This document shows positions 52,266 through 60,364 of a stretch of 64,000 bases of DNA, piece after piece (the stretch's first letter is position 1; each line of letters begins with the position of its first letter). A program made the position numbers and the translations under genes. Under the pieces are notes generated by a model, which was given only the letters and a program-made list of their open reading frames with translations, did not search any database and had not been told where the DNA came from. The stretch is from CALVGQ01 sp031551965 (GTDB lineage: Bacteria > Bacillota_I > Bacilli_A > Erysipelotrichales > Erysipelotrichaceae), in the NCBI GenBank assembly GCA_031551965.1, contig JAVBMW010000002.1, positions 53,824-117,823 of the forward strand, in the 5' to 3' direction.

Positions 52266-53756
52266 TTAATCAAGATCAGTTCCATTAGATGCGATGCATT
52301 TTTTATACCAGAAGAAACTATCTTTGCGATAACGATCAAGTGTTCCATTACCTTCATCATCACGGTCAACGTAAATGTATCCATAACGTTTTTTCATTTC
52401 TCCAGTTCCAGCAGAGATAAGATCGACGCATCCCCAAGAAGTATATCCAATCAAATCGATTCCATCTTCAAGAGCACCTTTCATAGCTTCAACGTGAGCG
52501 CGTAAATAATCAATACGATATGGATCATGGATCGAACCATCTTCTTCTAATTTATCTACTGCACCTAAACCATTTTCTGTAACGATCATTGGAATTTGGT
52601 AACGACCATATAAATCATTCAAGAAATAACGAAGTCCTGTAGCATCCATTGCCCATCCCCAATCAGAATATTTAAGATATGGGTTTTTAGCACCTCTTGA
52701 GAAATTTCCTTGTGCTTCATCAGCTGGTGCTTTAGTCGCAACTACACCGCTTGAATAATAAGAGAAAGTAAACATGTCAACAGGTCCAGCTTTTAAATCA
52801 GCAGCATCTTGTTCAGAGATTTCCATTTTAAAACCACATTCATCCCAAAGCTTTTGAGCGAATGCAGGATATTCTCCGCGACACATTACATCTCCTGTAT
52901 AATACATTGTTTTTTGAGTTTTTAATTGATTTAATAATACATCTTCTGGATCACAAGTAAATGGATAGCTGCAGTTTCCTAGTAACATGCACCCAACCAT
53001 ATTATTTGGATCAATTTCGTGAGCACGTTTTACTGCACGAGCACTCGCAACAAATTTATTATGAAGATCAAGATATGCTTCACGAAGAAGTGGATCAACC
53101 ATTGACTTTGGCGCTTTATCTCCGATAAATTCAAATTTCATAAGTGGCATATTGATTTCATTAAATGTTAACCAATATTTAACTAAACCTTTGTATTCTT
53201 TAAAGATAGTTTCAGTATAGCGATCATAGAAAGCGATCAACTCACGATTTTTCCAGTCACCATATTCTTCTTCCAAGTAAATTGGTGTATCAAAATGATG
53301 GATTGAAACAAGTGGTTCAATACCATATTTATGACATTCTTCAAATACACGACGATAGAAATCAAGACCTGCTTGATTTGGCTCAGTTTCATCACCTTTT
53401 GGGAAGATACGAGACCAAGAAATTGATAAACGGAATACTTTAAATCCCATTTCAGCAAATAGTGCGATATCTTCTGCATAACGATGGTAAAAATCTACCC
53501 CAGTTTGGTTTGGATAATACACACCATCGAGTACTGCACATTTTGCACCTTCAGGTACTGGGAAAAACATATCTCCAAAGAATGGATCACCGTTAGGTAA
53601 GCGGTATGTAACTTGTCTCATTTTTCCATGAGATCCAGCAGTAGTGAAATCAGTACGTGCTAAACCTCTACCATCTACATTATAAGCACCTTCACATTGA
53701 TTGGCAGCAACAGCACCACCCCATAAAAAATCTTTTGGAAACGCATTAACTTTCAT
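52266..53756 (-). CDS. 6-phospho-beta-glucosidase, GH1
   Basis: A glycoside hydrolase family 1 enzyme of 496 residues that splits phosphorylated beta-glucosides (cellobiose, salicin, arbutin) brought in by the PTS. The acid/base Glu is in YWLTFNEINMP, the nucleophile Glu in MIVTENGLGAVD, and the family start is FPKDFLWGGAVAANQCEGA. The enzyme is full length. It lies behind the EIIBCA gene, separated by a hairpin at 53799-53850, and is controlled with it by the upstream antiterminator. Confidence 0.95.
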   Translation of the reverse strand: MKVNAFPKDFLWGGAVAANQCEGAYNVDGRGLARTDFTTAGSHGKMRQVTYRLPNGDPFFGDMFFPVPEGAKCAVLDGVYYPNQTGVDFYHRYAEDIALFAEMGFKVFRLSISWSRIFPKGDETEPNQAGLDFYRRVFEECHKYGIEPLVSIHHFDTPIYLEEEYGDWKNRELIAFYDRYTETIFKEYKGLVKYWLTFNEINMPLMKFEFIGDKAPKSMVDPLLREAYLDLHNKFVASARAVKRAHEIDPNNMVGCMLLGNCSYPFTCDPEDVLLNQLKTQKTMYYTGDVMCRGEYPAFAQKLWDECGFKMEISEQDAADLKAGPVDMFTFSYYSSGVVATKAPADEAQGNFSRGAKNPYLKYSDWGWAMDATGLRYFLNDLYGRYQIPMIVTENGLGAVDKLEEDGSIHDPYRIDYLRAHVEAMKGALEDGIDLIGYTSWGCVDLISAGTGEMKKRYGYIYVDRDDEGNGTLDRYRKDSFFWYKKCIASNGTDLD

Positions 53757-53798
53757 AAATTATTTTCTCCTTTTATCATATTTTACCATTTTTAGAAA

Positions 53799-53850
53799 AG
53801 AAGGTCATTACCAAATTGACCATCAATTTTGATAAAATGACCCTCTTTAT
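53799..53850 (-). terminator. Intraoperonic terminator/attenuator hairpin
   Basis: On the minus strand GAGGGTCATT and AATGACCTTC arms enclose a long loop and are followed by TTTTCT, between the PTS gene and the hydrolase gene. It may dampen expression of the hydrolase. Confidence 0.5.
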
Positions 53851-53857
53851 TTATACA

Positions 53858-55681
53858 CTAATATAAAACTGTAATTAATTCATTATTTGTTGTTACAGTT
53901 TTTTCACTAGTTACGATCACATCTAATAGATCATTAGAATTTGTAATAATAACCGGAGTCTGTAAAGAATATCCTGCTTCTTCGATATAACTCATATCAA
54001 ATTCAACAAGCAATTGTCCTTTTTTAACTTTATCACCTTGAGCAACATGAGCTTTATAGCCTTTGCCTTCAAGTTGAACTGTATCAAAACCAACATGAAT
54101 TAAAATATCAACTCCATTATCCCCAGTGATCCCTACAGCATGTAGAGTTGGAAATAATACAGTCACTGTACCCTCAATTGGAGCAACTACTTTACCCTCA
54201 TTTGGTACGATGACAACGCCTTTGCCTAATGCTTCCCCAGCAAAAGCTGCATCGTTAGCTTGAGAAAGTGGTACTACATCTCCTTTGATCGGAGCGTAAA
54301 TCACATCTTTTTTTACTTTGTTGTTATCTTTTTTTTTTTGCATTGGTTCGATACCATCTTCATCTTTATAAGTTAAGAATGTAGGTACAAATCCAACAGC
54401 GCAAGCAAGAGCGATAGCAATTACAACATTCAACATTGCAGCACCTTCATTACCACCACCTAAGAATCCAGGGACAGAGAAGATACCCATACCAGCCATT
54501 GCATACATTTTAGTTCCTGTTACAGCAAGGTAAGCACCAGAAACAGCTCCCCCAATACATGTAAATACGAATTGTTTCATACGTGGTAATGTAACCCCGT
54601 AAATAGCAGGTTCAGTTACACCGAAGATACCAGAGATCCAAGCTGGAAGTGCGATATCTTTAAGATTTTGATCTTTAGTTTTTAGCCAAATTGCAAATAC
54701 AGCTGCCGTTTGAGCAAAAGAAACAAAGCTAATTGAAGCAAGGATAACGTCTGGTTGTCCACTCATTAGAGGGATAATAGCAACCATTACAACACCCATG
54801 TGGATACCGAAGATTACTAAGATTTGCCAGATTGCACCTAAGATAAATCCTGCAATGATTGGTGAGAAACCAAATGCTGCAGCAATACCACCAGCAACAA
54901 CTTGTGAAGCTGCATTCGCAACTGGTCCTACTAAGCAGAATCCTACAGGAACTGCAGTCATAAGAACAAGCATTGGTACTACGAATGTTTTAATTACATC
55001 TGGTACAACTTTATTTAAGAATTTATATTCGTATGCAGCAAGAATTACAGTAAAGATTACTGGTAAAACTGTGCTTGAGTAAGTTACATTTACTGCTAAT
55101 CCAAAAACACTTAAATCAACACCTTGAACTGTTGGGTAAACAAGTGCTGCCCCAATAGTTAATCCAAGGAATGGGTTTATTTTCATTTTGTTAGCAACGT
55201 TATAACCAACGATTACTGGGAAGTAATAGAACATTGCATCAGCGATTGAAGTCCAAAGTAGACCAAGTCCTGAAGACATATCCATCCATCCAAAGAAAGT
55301 GATAAGGGCAAGAATCCCTTTCATCATCCCACTTGCAGTTAAGACTGCCATTGAAGGCATCATGATACCAGAGATGAAATCCATGAGTAGAGCACCGAAA
55401 GACATTTTCTTACTTACGTTTGCAGCGCCCGCAATACCAGCGATTTCTACAACTTCAGCATAAACATCAGGTACATGGTTACCAATAACTACTTGGTATT
55501 GACCAGCACTCTTCATAAGTGTTACAACACCTTTCATGTTTTTGATAACTTCATCATTTGCTTTTGATTCATCTTTTAATTGGAAACGTAAACGTGTTAC
55601 GCAGTGAGTTAAACCATTGATGTTTTCTTTGCCACCAACATTAGCGATAATGTCTTTAGCTAAGCTTTCATATTTTCCCAT
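53858..55681 (-). CDS. PTS beta-glucoside transporter subunit EIIBCA
   Basis: Imports and phosphorylates beta-glucosides. The 607-residue protein is fused in the order IIB (phospho-Cys27 in LTHCVTRLRF), IIC with ten or so membrane helices (about 100-470, GVTEPAIYGV) and IIA (phospho-His in DILIHVGFDTV, near 537). A length over 600 and the B-C-A order match BglF/BglP. ATG 55681 was chosen because GGAGG precedes it; a nearby upstream ATG lies inside that site. A RAT-like element upstream (55721-55747) suggests that the antiterminator acts on this gene too. Confidence 0.94.
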   Translation of the reverse strand: MGKYESLAKDIIANVGGKENINGLTHCVTRLRFQLKDESKANDEVIKNMKGVVTLMKSAGQYQVVIGNHVPDVYAEVVEIAGIAGAANVSKKMSFGALLMDFISGIMMPSMAVLTASGMMKGILALITFFGWMDMSSGLGLLWTSIADAMFYYFPVIVGYNVANKMKINPFLGLTIGAALVYPTVQGVDLSVFGLAVNVTYSSTVLPVIFTVILAAYEYKFLNKVVPDVIKTFVVPMLVLMTAVPVGFCLVGPVANAASQVVAGGIAAAFGFSPIIAGFILGAIWQILVIFGIHMGVVMVAIIPLMSGQPDVILASISFVSFAQTAAVFAIWLKTKDQNLKDIALPAWISGIFGVTEPAIYGVTLPRMKQFVFTCIGGAVSGAYLAVTGTKMYAMAGMGIFSVPGFLGGGNEGAAMLNVVIAIALACAVGFVPTFLTYKDEDGIEPMQKKKDNNKVKKDVIYAPIKGDVVPLSQANDAAFAGEALGKGVVIVPNEGKVVAPIEGTVTVLFPTLHAVGITGDNGVDILIHVGFDTVQLEGKGYKAHVAQGDKVKKGQLLVEFDMSYIEEAGYSLQTPVIITNSNDLLDVIVTSEKTVTTNNELITVLY

Positions 55682-55720
55682 TTTTAGATCCTCCATCTTT
55701 CTTTAGGGTTGAAATCTGAA

Positions 55721-55747
55721 GGTTTGGCCAACTTAATGTCACCATCC
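55721..55747 (-). promoter_or_regulatory. RAT-like antiterminator site before the PTS gene
   Basis: On the minus strand GGATGGTGACATTAAGTTG then GCCAAACC follows the RAT pattern GGAT-GT-A ... AAACC, but is shorter (27 nt) and no clear terminator overlaps it. Confidence 0.4.
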
Positions 55748-55804
55748 ATTTATATTACAAGTCTTTTATTCGGTACTCTACTCCTATTTTAGACTTGTGA
55801 ATAA

Positions 55805-56650
55805 CTACTCTTTAGCTGTTTTATAACAAATTCTTTCAATATGAATCGTTAAGTACAGCTTTTCTTCATTTGATAAACGATATGAATATTTATCGAAGAT
55901 AAAATCATTGATTTTTTCAACACATTGGTATGAGTTGTGATATTTCACTTTGATCACATCCAATAGACCATCATCTTCACTACCCTCATATGTACTATGA
56001 TTCACCATACGTTGGGCAAAAAATTTCAAGTGTGTGATAAAACGATAGAAATAAACACTTTCTTCATCAAATTGAAGCTTGAATGTATATTTTACGATGT
56101 TGGTGATTTCCTGCATGATTTTAGTGATTTCCACCATATCATCTACCGTTTCATTCAACTCAGCATTAGTAATATGAAGGGCAATAAATCCAGCTTCATC
56201 ATCCGTTAACTGTACATCAAATTTTTCATTGATCATCGATATTGCTTTTTTACCAATTCCAAATTCATCTACATAGAAGCGTTTAATATCCCAAAGCATA
56301 GCATTTTTCATATTGATACCCTCTTTTGTACGAACAACAGCAGTATAAATATGATCTAGCAATGAAATATAAATAACATCATTTAATTTCTTGCCTAAAT
56401 GCGTTTTAGCATAAGATATAATATCTTCCGTAACCGTAACGAACTCTTCAGGAATTTCTTTTAAGAGTTCAACAAACTTAGAATGAGTATCATCATTAGT
56501 AACTGTAAAAGTCTTATCGATATTTTCTTCTGGAATTGTATCTCCTATTTTCTTTTGAAAAGCGAGTCCTCTTCCCATAACAATCATTTCTTCATCATTT
56601 TCATTGCGTGTTACAACTACATTGTTATTAAGAATTTTTTCAATAATCAC
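55805..56650 (-). CDS. BglG/LicT-family transcriptional antiterminator
   Basis: An RNA-binding antiterminator of 281 residues. The N-terminal CAT domain (VVVTRNENDEEMIVMGRGLAFQ, split) binds the RAT RNA; two PRDs follow (about 65-165 and 172-281), with phosphorylatable histidines in ISLLDHIYTAV, FIALHITNAE, FITHLKFFAQR and LTIHIERIC. HPr-dependent phosphorylation in the presence or absence of sugar sets its dimer state. The GTG at 56650 is chosen as start because GGGGGTG lies just before it; the longer frame reads through the RAT/terminator region. It acts on that site and on the PTS gene. Confidence 0.93.
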   Translation of the reverse strand: MIIEKILNNNVVVTRNENDEEMIVMGRGLAFQKKIGDTIPEENIDKTFTVTNDDTHSKFVELLKEIPEEFVTVTEDIISYAKTHLGKKLNDVIYISLLDHIYTAVVRTKEGINMKNAMLWDIKRFYVDEFGIGKKAISMINEKFDVQLTDDEAGFIALHITNAELNETVDDMVEITKIMQEITNIVKYTFKLQFDEESVYFYRFITHLKFFAQRMVNHSTYEGSEDDGLLDVIKVKYHNSYQCVEKINDFIFDKYSYRLSNEEKLYLTIHIERICYKTAKE

Positions 56651-56670
56651 TTTTGCACCCCCTAAGATAT

Positions 56671-56718
56671 AAAAACCCACACTCAAATTGAAAAAACAAT
56701 TTTTGACGTGTGGGTTTA
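56671..56718 (-). terminator. RAT-controlled terminator before the antiterminator gene
   Basis: On the minus strand AAACCCACAC pairs with GTGTGGGTTT, followed by a T run. Its first arm overlaps the RAT element. Confidence 0.75.
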
Positions 56719-56744
56719 GCTTGTATAAATACAATCACTATCCT
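56714..56744 (-). promoter_or_regulatory. RAT antiterminator binding site
   Basis: A 31-nt element, read on the minus strand: GGATAGTGATTGTATTTATA, then CAAGCTAAACC. It fits the RAT pattern GGAT-GT-A ... GC-AAACC and shares AAACC with the terminator stem, so binding of the antiterminator excludes termination. Confidence 0.7.
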
Positions 56745-57002
56745 CTGACAATGTTTATCCTAACAAACCTTTATCAAATTGTCAACGCTTACAAAGTAAA
56801 AACTTGACAATTTTTTCTCAAATGAACTTATTTCGTATCTTTTATAGATTTTCTCCATTACTTTTAATGACATTTTTGTACCAATCAAAACTTTTCTTAG
56901 GGTATCGCTTATAGTCACCCGAGTTATCATCTTATTTATTGACATAAATCGAATCGGAATTATGTATGGCATAATAAGAACCTACATCTTTATCAAACTA
57001 AT

Positions 57003-58016
57003 TTATTTACTATTTTGTTTCACTAATTCAATAATATCTTCACCATACTTAGAACATTTTACTTCACTGAAACCATTAATTTTCAATAATTCATCTATTG
57101 ATTTTGGTTCGTTAATTACAAGTTCTTTTAATTGCTCATTGTTAAAAATATAATATGCTTTAATATTGTCTTCTCGGCATTTTTTTAATCTATATTCTTT
57201 TAAAGCTAAATATAGCGTTGATAATTCAAAATCCTCTATTTGCACTTCAGACTTCAACTTTTCTTTATTTCCATTTTCTTCATTATGTTCATTTTCAGAG
57301 GTTTTTTCAACATGGTGTTTCATGAACACTTCAGCAAAACTGATCATATCCTCTTGTTTAAAACAAAATCCATTATTTGATTTCATATCATTTTTAAGAA
57401 GCTCATTTAGCTGATCTACTCGAATAATTTTATCTTTGATTTCTTTTTTTGCATACTTCATTTTTAGAACAGTTTTTGAATTTGCTAATACTACTTTAGA
57501 TACGAACAAGTTATCTAAAGATCCTGCCAAAAATTTTTTATGTAGTTTGTTTAACGAATGATCTAACCTTATCATTTGAATAAGCTCAAGATGTCGCTGA
57601 TTTTGAGTTATTGGACTATAAATACCTTCTTTGATAGACGAACCGTTAAATTTCATTGTCCTAATGAAATTTCCATTACTATCTATTTCTATATCTCCAT
57701 AAAGATTTTTGCATTCTAAGACAAAAACTCTTTGTTTTGTGACAATTAAAAAGTCAATTTGTGCCTTGTATCCCTTGTAATCAATATTCAAATCGTGGAT
57801 AACCGCCATCGGCACATGACTATTCCTTAGTTCATAAATAATTTGATTTTCACCAAATATTCCTGCTTCTAAAAGCTTTATCTCTTTTTGAGTATGTTCA
57901 TCAATAGTATTACTTTTTTTAAGTTTATCTAGTTTCTTTTGTTGATTGTCCGATATACTTAAAAAAATCGGTTCATTTACTTCTTCTGAAAACAAATTTT
58001 TTATAGATTCAAACAT
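57003..58016 (-). CDS. NERD-HRDC protein
   Basis: A 337-residue protein with a nuclease-related NERD domain (about 60-175): GENQIIYELRN, the acidic DYKGYKAQIDFLIVT and VFVLECKN, which together give the D-x(n)-E-x-K pattern of this restriction-endonuclease-like fold. An HRDC domain closes the protein (ALKEYRLKKCRED to 337). NERD-HRDC proteins occur often near DNA processing or plasmid genes; their function is unknown. The residues that would cut DNA are present, but activity is not shown. It stands alone. Confidence 0.85.
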   Translation of the reverse strand: MFESIKNLFSEEVNEPIFLSISDNQQKKLDKLKKSNTIDEHTQKEIKLLEAGIFGENQIIYELRNSHVPMAVIHDLNIDYKGYKAQIDFLIVTKQRVFVLECKNLYGDIEIDSNGNFIRTMKFNGSSIKEGIYSPITQNQRHLELIQMIRLDHSLNKLHKKFLAGSLDNLFVSKVVLANSKTVLKMKYAKKEIKDKIIRVDQLNELLKNDMKSNNGFCFKQEDMISFAEVFMKHHVEKTSENEHNEENGNKEKLKSEVQIEDFELSTLYLALKEYRLKKCREDNIKAYYIFNNEQLKELVINEPKSIDELLKINGFSEVKCSKYGEDIIELVKQNSK

Positions 58017-58091
58017 AAAAAATTCTCCTTATTATTAAGAATTATACACCATCCAAACATAAAAATATGTAATTTATGTATTAATCAAATT

Positions 58092-58346
58092 TTATCTTAA
58101 CAAATCCAAAGATTCAAATGCATCTAATACATCACCATTATCAATCTGTTTTTCAGCTATTTCGAGTTCGTGATATATTTTATTCATATAAAACGATTCA
58201 AAAGTTTCCATGCTCATTATTACTAAATCATCATTATCATTTTTCGTCACAAATATAGATTCACAGACACTATGACAAAGTTCAGAAATTTCAGTTGTGT
58301 TTTTTAAAGCTTCAATCGAAATTGTGCCGCATACATCTTTTTTCAT
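58092..58346 (-). CDS. Phd/YefM-type antitoxin-like protein, orphan
   Basis: An 84-residue protein in the manner of Phd/YefM antitoxins: ISIEALKNTTEISELCHSVC then a strand-turn IFVTKNDNDDLVIMSMETFESF that dimerises and binds DNA, and a helical tail. No toxin gene follows it (the next gene is NERD-HRDC, in its own unit), so it appears an orphan or a stand-alone repressor. Two copies of GTATTGTACA upstream may be its operators. Confidence 0.7.
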   Translation of the reverse strand: MKKDVCGTISIEALKNTTEISELCHSVCESIFVTKNDNDDLVIMSMETFESFYMNKIYHELEIAEKQIDNGDVLDAFESLDLLR

Positions 58347-58402
58347 GATATTTTTCCTCCTGTAGGCATTATGTCAGAACTGAAAAAACATTGCAAATCG
58401 CT

Positions 58403-58454
58403 GTATTGTACAAATTCATGGGTTTTTATAGTCTTTTTGCCTCCGTATTGTACA
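58403..58454. promoter_or_regulatory. Duplicated GTATTGTACA operator candidates
   Basis: GTATTGTACA occurs at 58403-58412 and 58445-58454, 42 bp apart (four turns). The unit GTA-TTG-TAC is a near palindrome. It lies upstream of the Phd-type gene. Confidence 0.4.
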
Positions 58455-58483
58455 TTTCGGCAAGTTTGGCCTAATTTAGAAAA

Positions 58484-58504
58484 AAAGGAGATTTTTTCTC
58501 CTTT
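58484..58504 (-). terminator. Terminator of the hydrogenase-like operon
   Basis: AAAGGAGA and TCTCCTTT arms around AAAAA, with T run on the minus strand. Confidence 0.75.
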
Positions 58505-58510
58505 GAATAA

Positions 58511-58759
58511 CTACAACAGATTTTGTGTTACTTCTTTTGTGATTTCATCTTTTGCATTATGAAGTCCAATGCCTTGAAGAATATTTCCATTGATTTTTAC
58601 ACCTAGCCCTTGTGCACATACTCCCATGCAAAATGAACCCTTAAGTACCACTTTTTCTTGCCAATTATTGTCGATGATCATTTGTTTAACCATTTCAACC
58701 AATTGATTACTTCCTTTTACATAACAAGAACTACCAATACATATTTCAATAGTAACCAT
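58511..58759 (-). CDS. Thioredoxin-fold [2Fe-2S] ferredoxin-like protein
   Basis: An 82-residue protein of the NuoE C-terminal / thioredoxin-like ferredoxin kind. The cysteines CIGSSCYVKG near 9-14 and FCMGVC near 44-49 hold a [2Fe-2S] cluster. It follows the hydrogenase-like gene by eight bases, and is its likely electron partner. GAGGTG precedes the ATG at 58759. Confidence 0.8.
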   Translation of the reverse strand: MVTIEICIGSSCYVKGSNQLVEMVKQMIIDNNWQEKVVLKGSFCMGVCAQGLGVKINGNILQGIGLHNAKDEITKEVTQNLL

Positions 58760-58767
58760 AAGCACCT

Positions 58768-60231
58768 CTATTTATGACGGTGTAAATCTACACCATTAAA
58801 ATCATAATTTTCAAGTGATTTCGCAATCGTTTTTTGTTCCTTTGCCATGTTTTCTTTTGCCATACGACCCTTAGTTACGATCGCACTTTCAATCATTGCA
58901 GGACCTGCAATACAGCCACCAGTACATGACATTCCCTCTAAAATATCAAATGTAAATTTGCCTGCTTTCATAAGCAATAATTGCTTTTTACATTCAGCAC
59001 AGCCATCTGCATAATAAGCAGTTGCATTCTCACCTACACCACGTTCTTTAGCGACTTGAACTACTGCTTTAGATACGCCGCCACCTTGGGCAAAATTTCG
59101 TCCAAAAATGGATGGATATTCTTCTTCATCTACCTGTAGCTCACTACAATATATATTTTTCGATACTAACATCGCTGCCAATTCTTCAAAAGTCAAAACA
59201 TAATCGACAGCAGTGAAATCTTCCATTGCCTCTTGTTTCTTCGCAAGGCATGGTCCAATGAATACTACTCCTTCATTTGGATATTCTTTTTTTAGCTTAC
59301 GAGCTAATGCCATCATTGGTGATACCATACTTGATACATTTTCTTTGTATTGATCTGGGAAGTGCATTTTTGCCATATTCACAAATGCCGGGCAGCATGA
59401 TGTAGTTAAAGGAGTTTTACTTTCCATATGTTCCAATAGTTCAGCTTGTTCACCATAGGCTACCGCATCAGCTCCAATCGCGGCTTCTAAAACTTCTTTG
59501 AAACCTAACATTTCAATACTTTTCTTGATTTGTGGTAAAGTTGCACTATCGAACTGCCCTTGGATCGCAGGGGCAATGATAGCACGCATCGGAGTCTTCA
59601 TATTTAATAATTGAATTACCGGAACGATCCAACTAATATCTTCAATCGCACCAAATGGACATGCCGATTGACAAGCACCACAATTAATACATTTATTTTC
59701 ATCTATAACTGCAATACTATCTTCATTCCAACGTATCGCATCAACCGGACACTTTTGTGCACATGGTCTTTCAGTTACTACAATAGCGTTATAAGGACAA
59801 TTTCTAGCACAGGCACCACATTCCTTACATTTATCATAATCAATAACTGCACGATCACCAGACATGGATACAGCACCAAAATTACATGATGCCATACAAC
59901 TTTTTGCCATACATTTGCGACAATTGTCCGTTATACGAATTTTTCGGATCGTACAGCCATCACAAGCTGCATCGATAACCTGAACGATTTGTCTTGGATT
60001 GTACTGTGCTGAATCGTCAGCCATTTTTCCCATCACAAGACGAGTTCTTTGTCTCAATATTTCTCTTTCCTTATATACACAGCAGCGAAAGTTCGCTTTT
60101 GTTCCTTGAATCAATTTTCTTGCCACCATTTGTCCAGCTTCATCAGTAAGTTCATCCTTAAAAGCTAATACTGCAACTTCACGAAGGACATCAAACTTAA
60201 ATTGACGAGCCTCATTTTTAAACATTGACAT
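58768..60231 (-). CDS. [FeFe]-hydrogenase-like protein, group B type
   Basis: A 487-residue iron-sulfur protein with N-terminal cysteine-rich region (CDGC, CRKCMAKSC), two [4Fe-4S] ferredoxin motifs (CKECGACARNCP and CINCGACQSACP) and a hydrogenase H-cluster domain. The H-cluster motifs are TTSCCPAF (L1), IGPCLAKKQE (L2) and GMSCTGGCIAGP (L3). The L3 motif lacks the usual glutamate-x-methionine-alanine start, as in the less active or sensory forms. It probably exchanges electrons with hydrogen in an anaerobe. Maturases HydEFG are not here and would be needed. ATG 60231 follows AAGGGGTGG. Confidence 0.8.
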   Translation of the reverse strand: MSMFKNEARQFKFDVLREVAVLAFKDELTDEAGQMVARKLIQGTKANFRCCVYKEREILRQRTRLVMGKMADDSAQYNPRQIVQVIDAACDGCTIRKIRITDNCRKCMAKSCMASCNFGAVSMSGDRAVIDYDKCKECGACARNCPYNAIVVTERPCAQKCPVDAIRWNEDSIAVIDENKCINCGACQSACPFGAIEDISWIVPVIQLLNMKTPMRAIIAPAIQGQFDSATLPQIKKSIEMLGFKEVLEAAIGADAVAYGEQAELLEHMESKTPLTTSCCPAFVNMAKMHFPDQYKENVSSMVSPMMALARKLKKEYPNEGVVFIGPCLAKKQEAMEDFTAVDYVLTFEELAAMLVSKNIYCSELQVDEEEYPSIFGRNFAQGGGVSKAVVQVAKERGVGENATAYYADGCAECKKQLLLMKAGKFTFDILEGMSCTGGCIAGPAMIESAIVTKGRMAKENMAKEQKTIAKSLENYDFNGVDLHRHK

Positions 60232-60337
60232 AGAATCCACCCCTTTGTTAAATATTTCGCAACATAATTAAACCATATTCCAAACACTAAATCTACCTCT
60301 TATAAGAATGTTAACGGTTTCATAACACAAAAGAAAA

Positions 60338-60360
60338 ACAGAGGAGTTATTTTCCTCTGT
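60338..60360 (-). terminator. Terminator of typA
   Basis: ACAGAGGA and TCCTCTGT arms, followed on the minus strand by TTTTCTTTT. Confidence 0.75.
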
Positions 60361-60364
60361 TATA

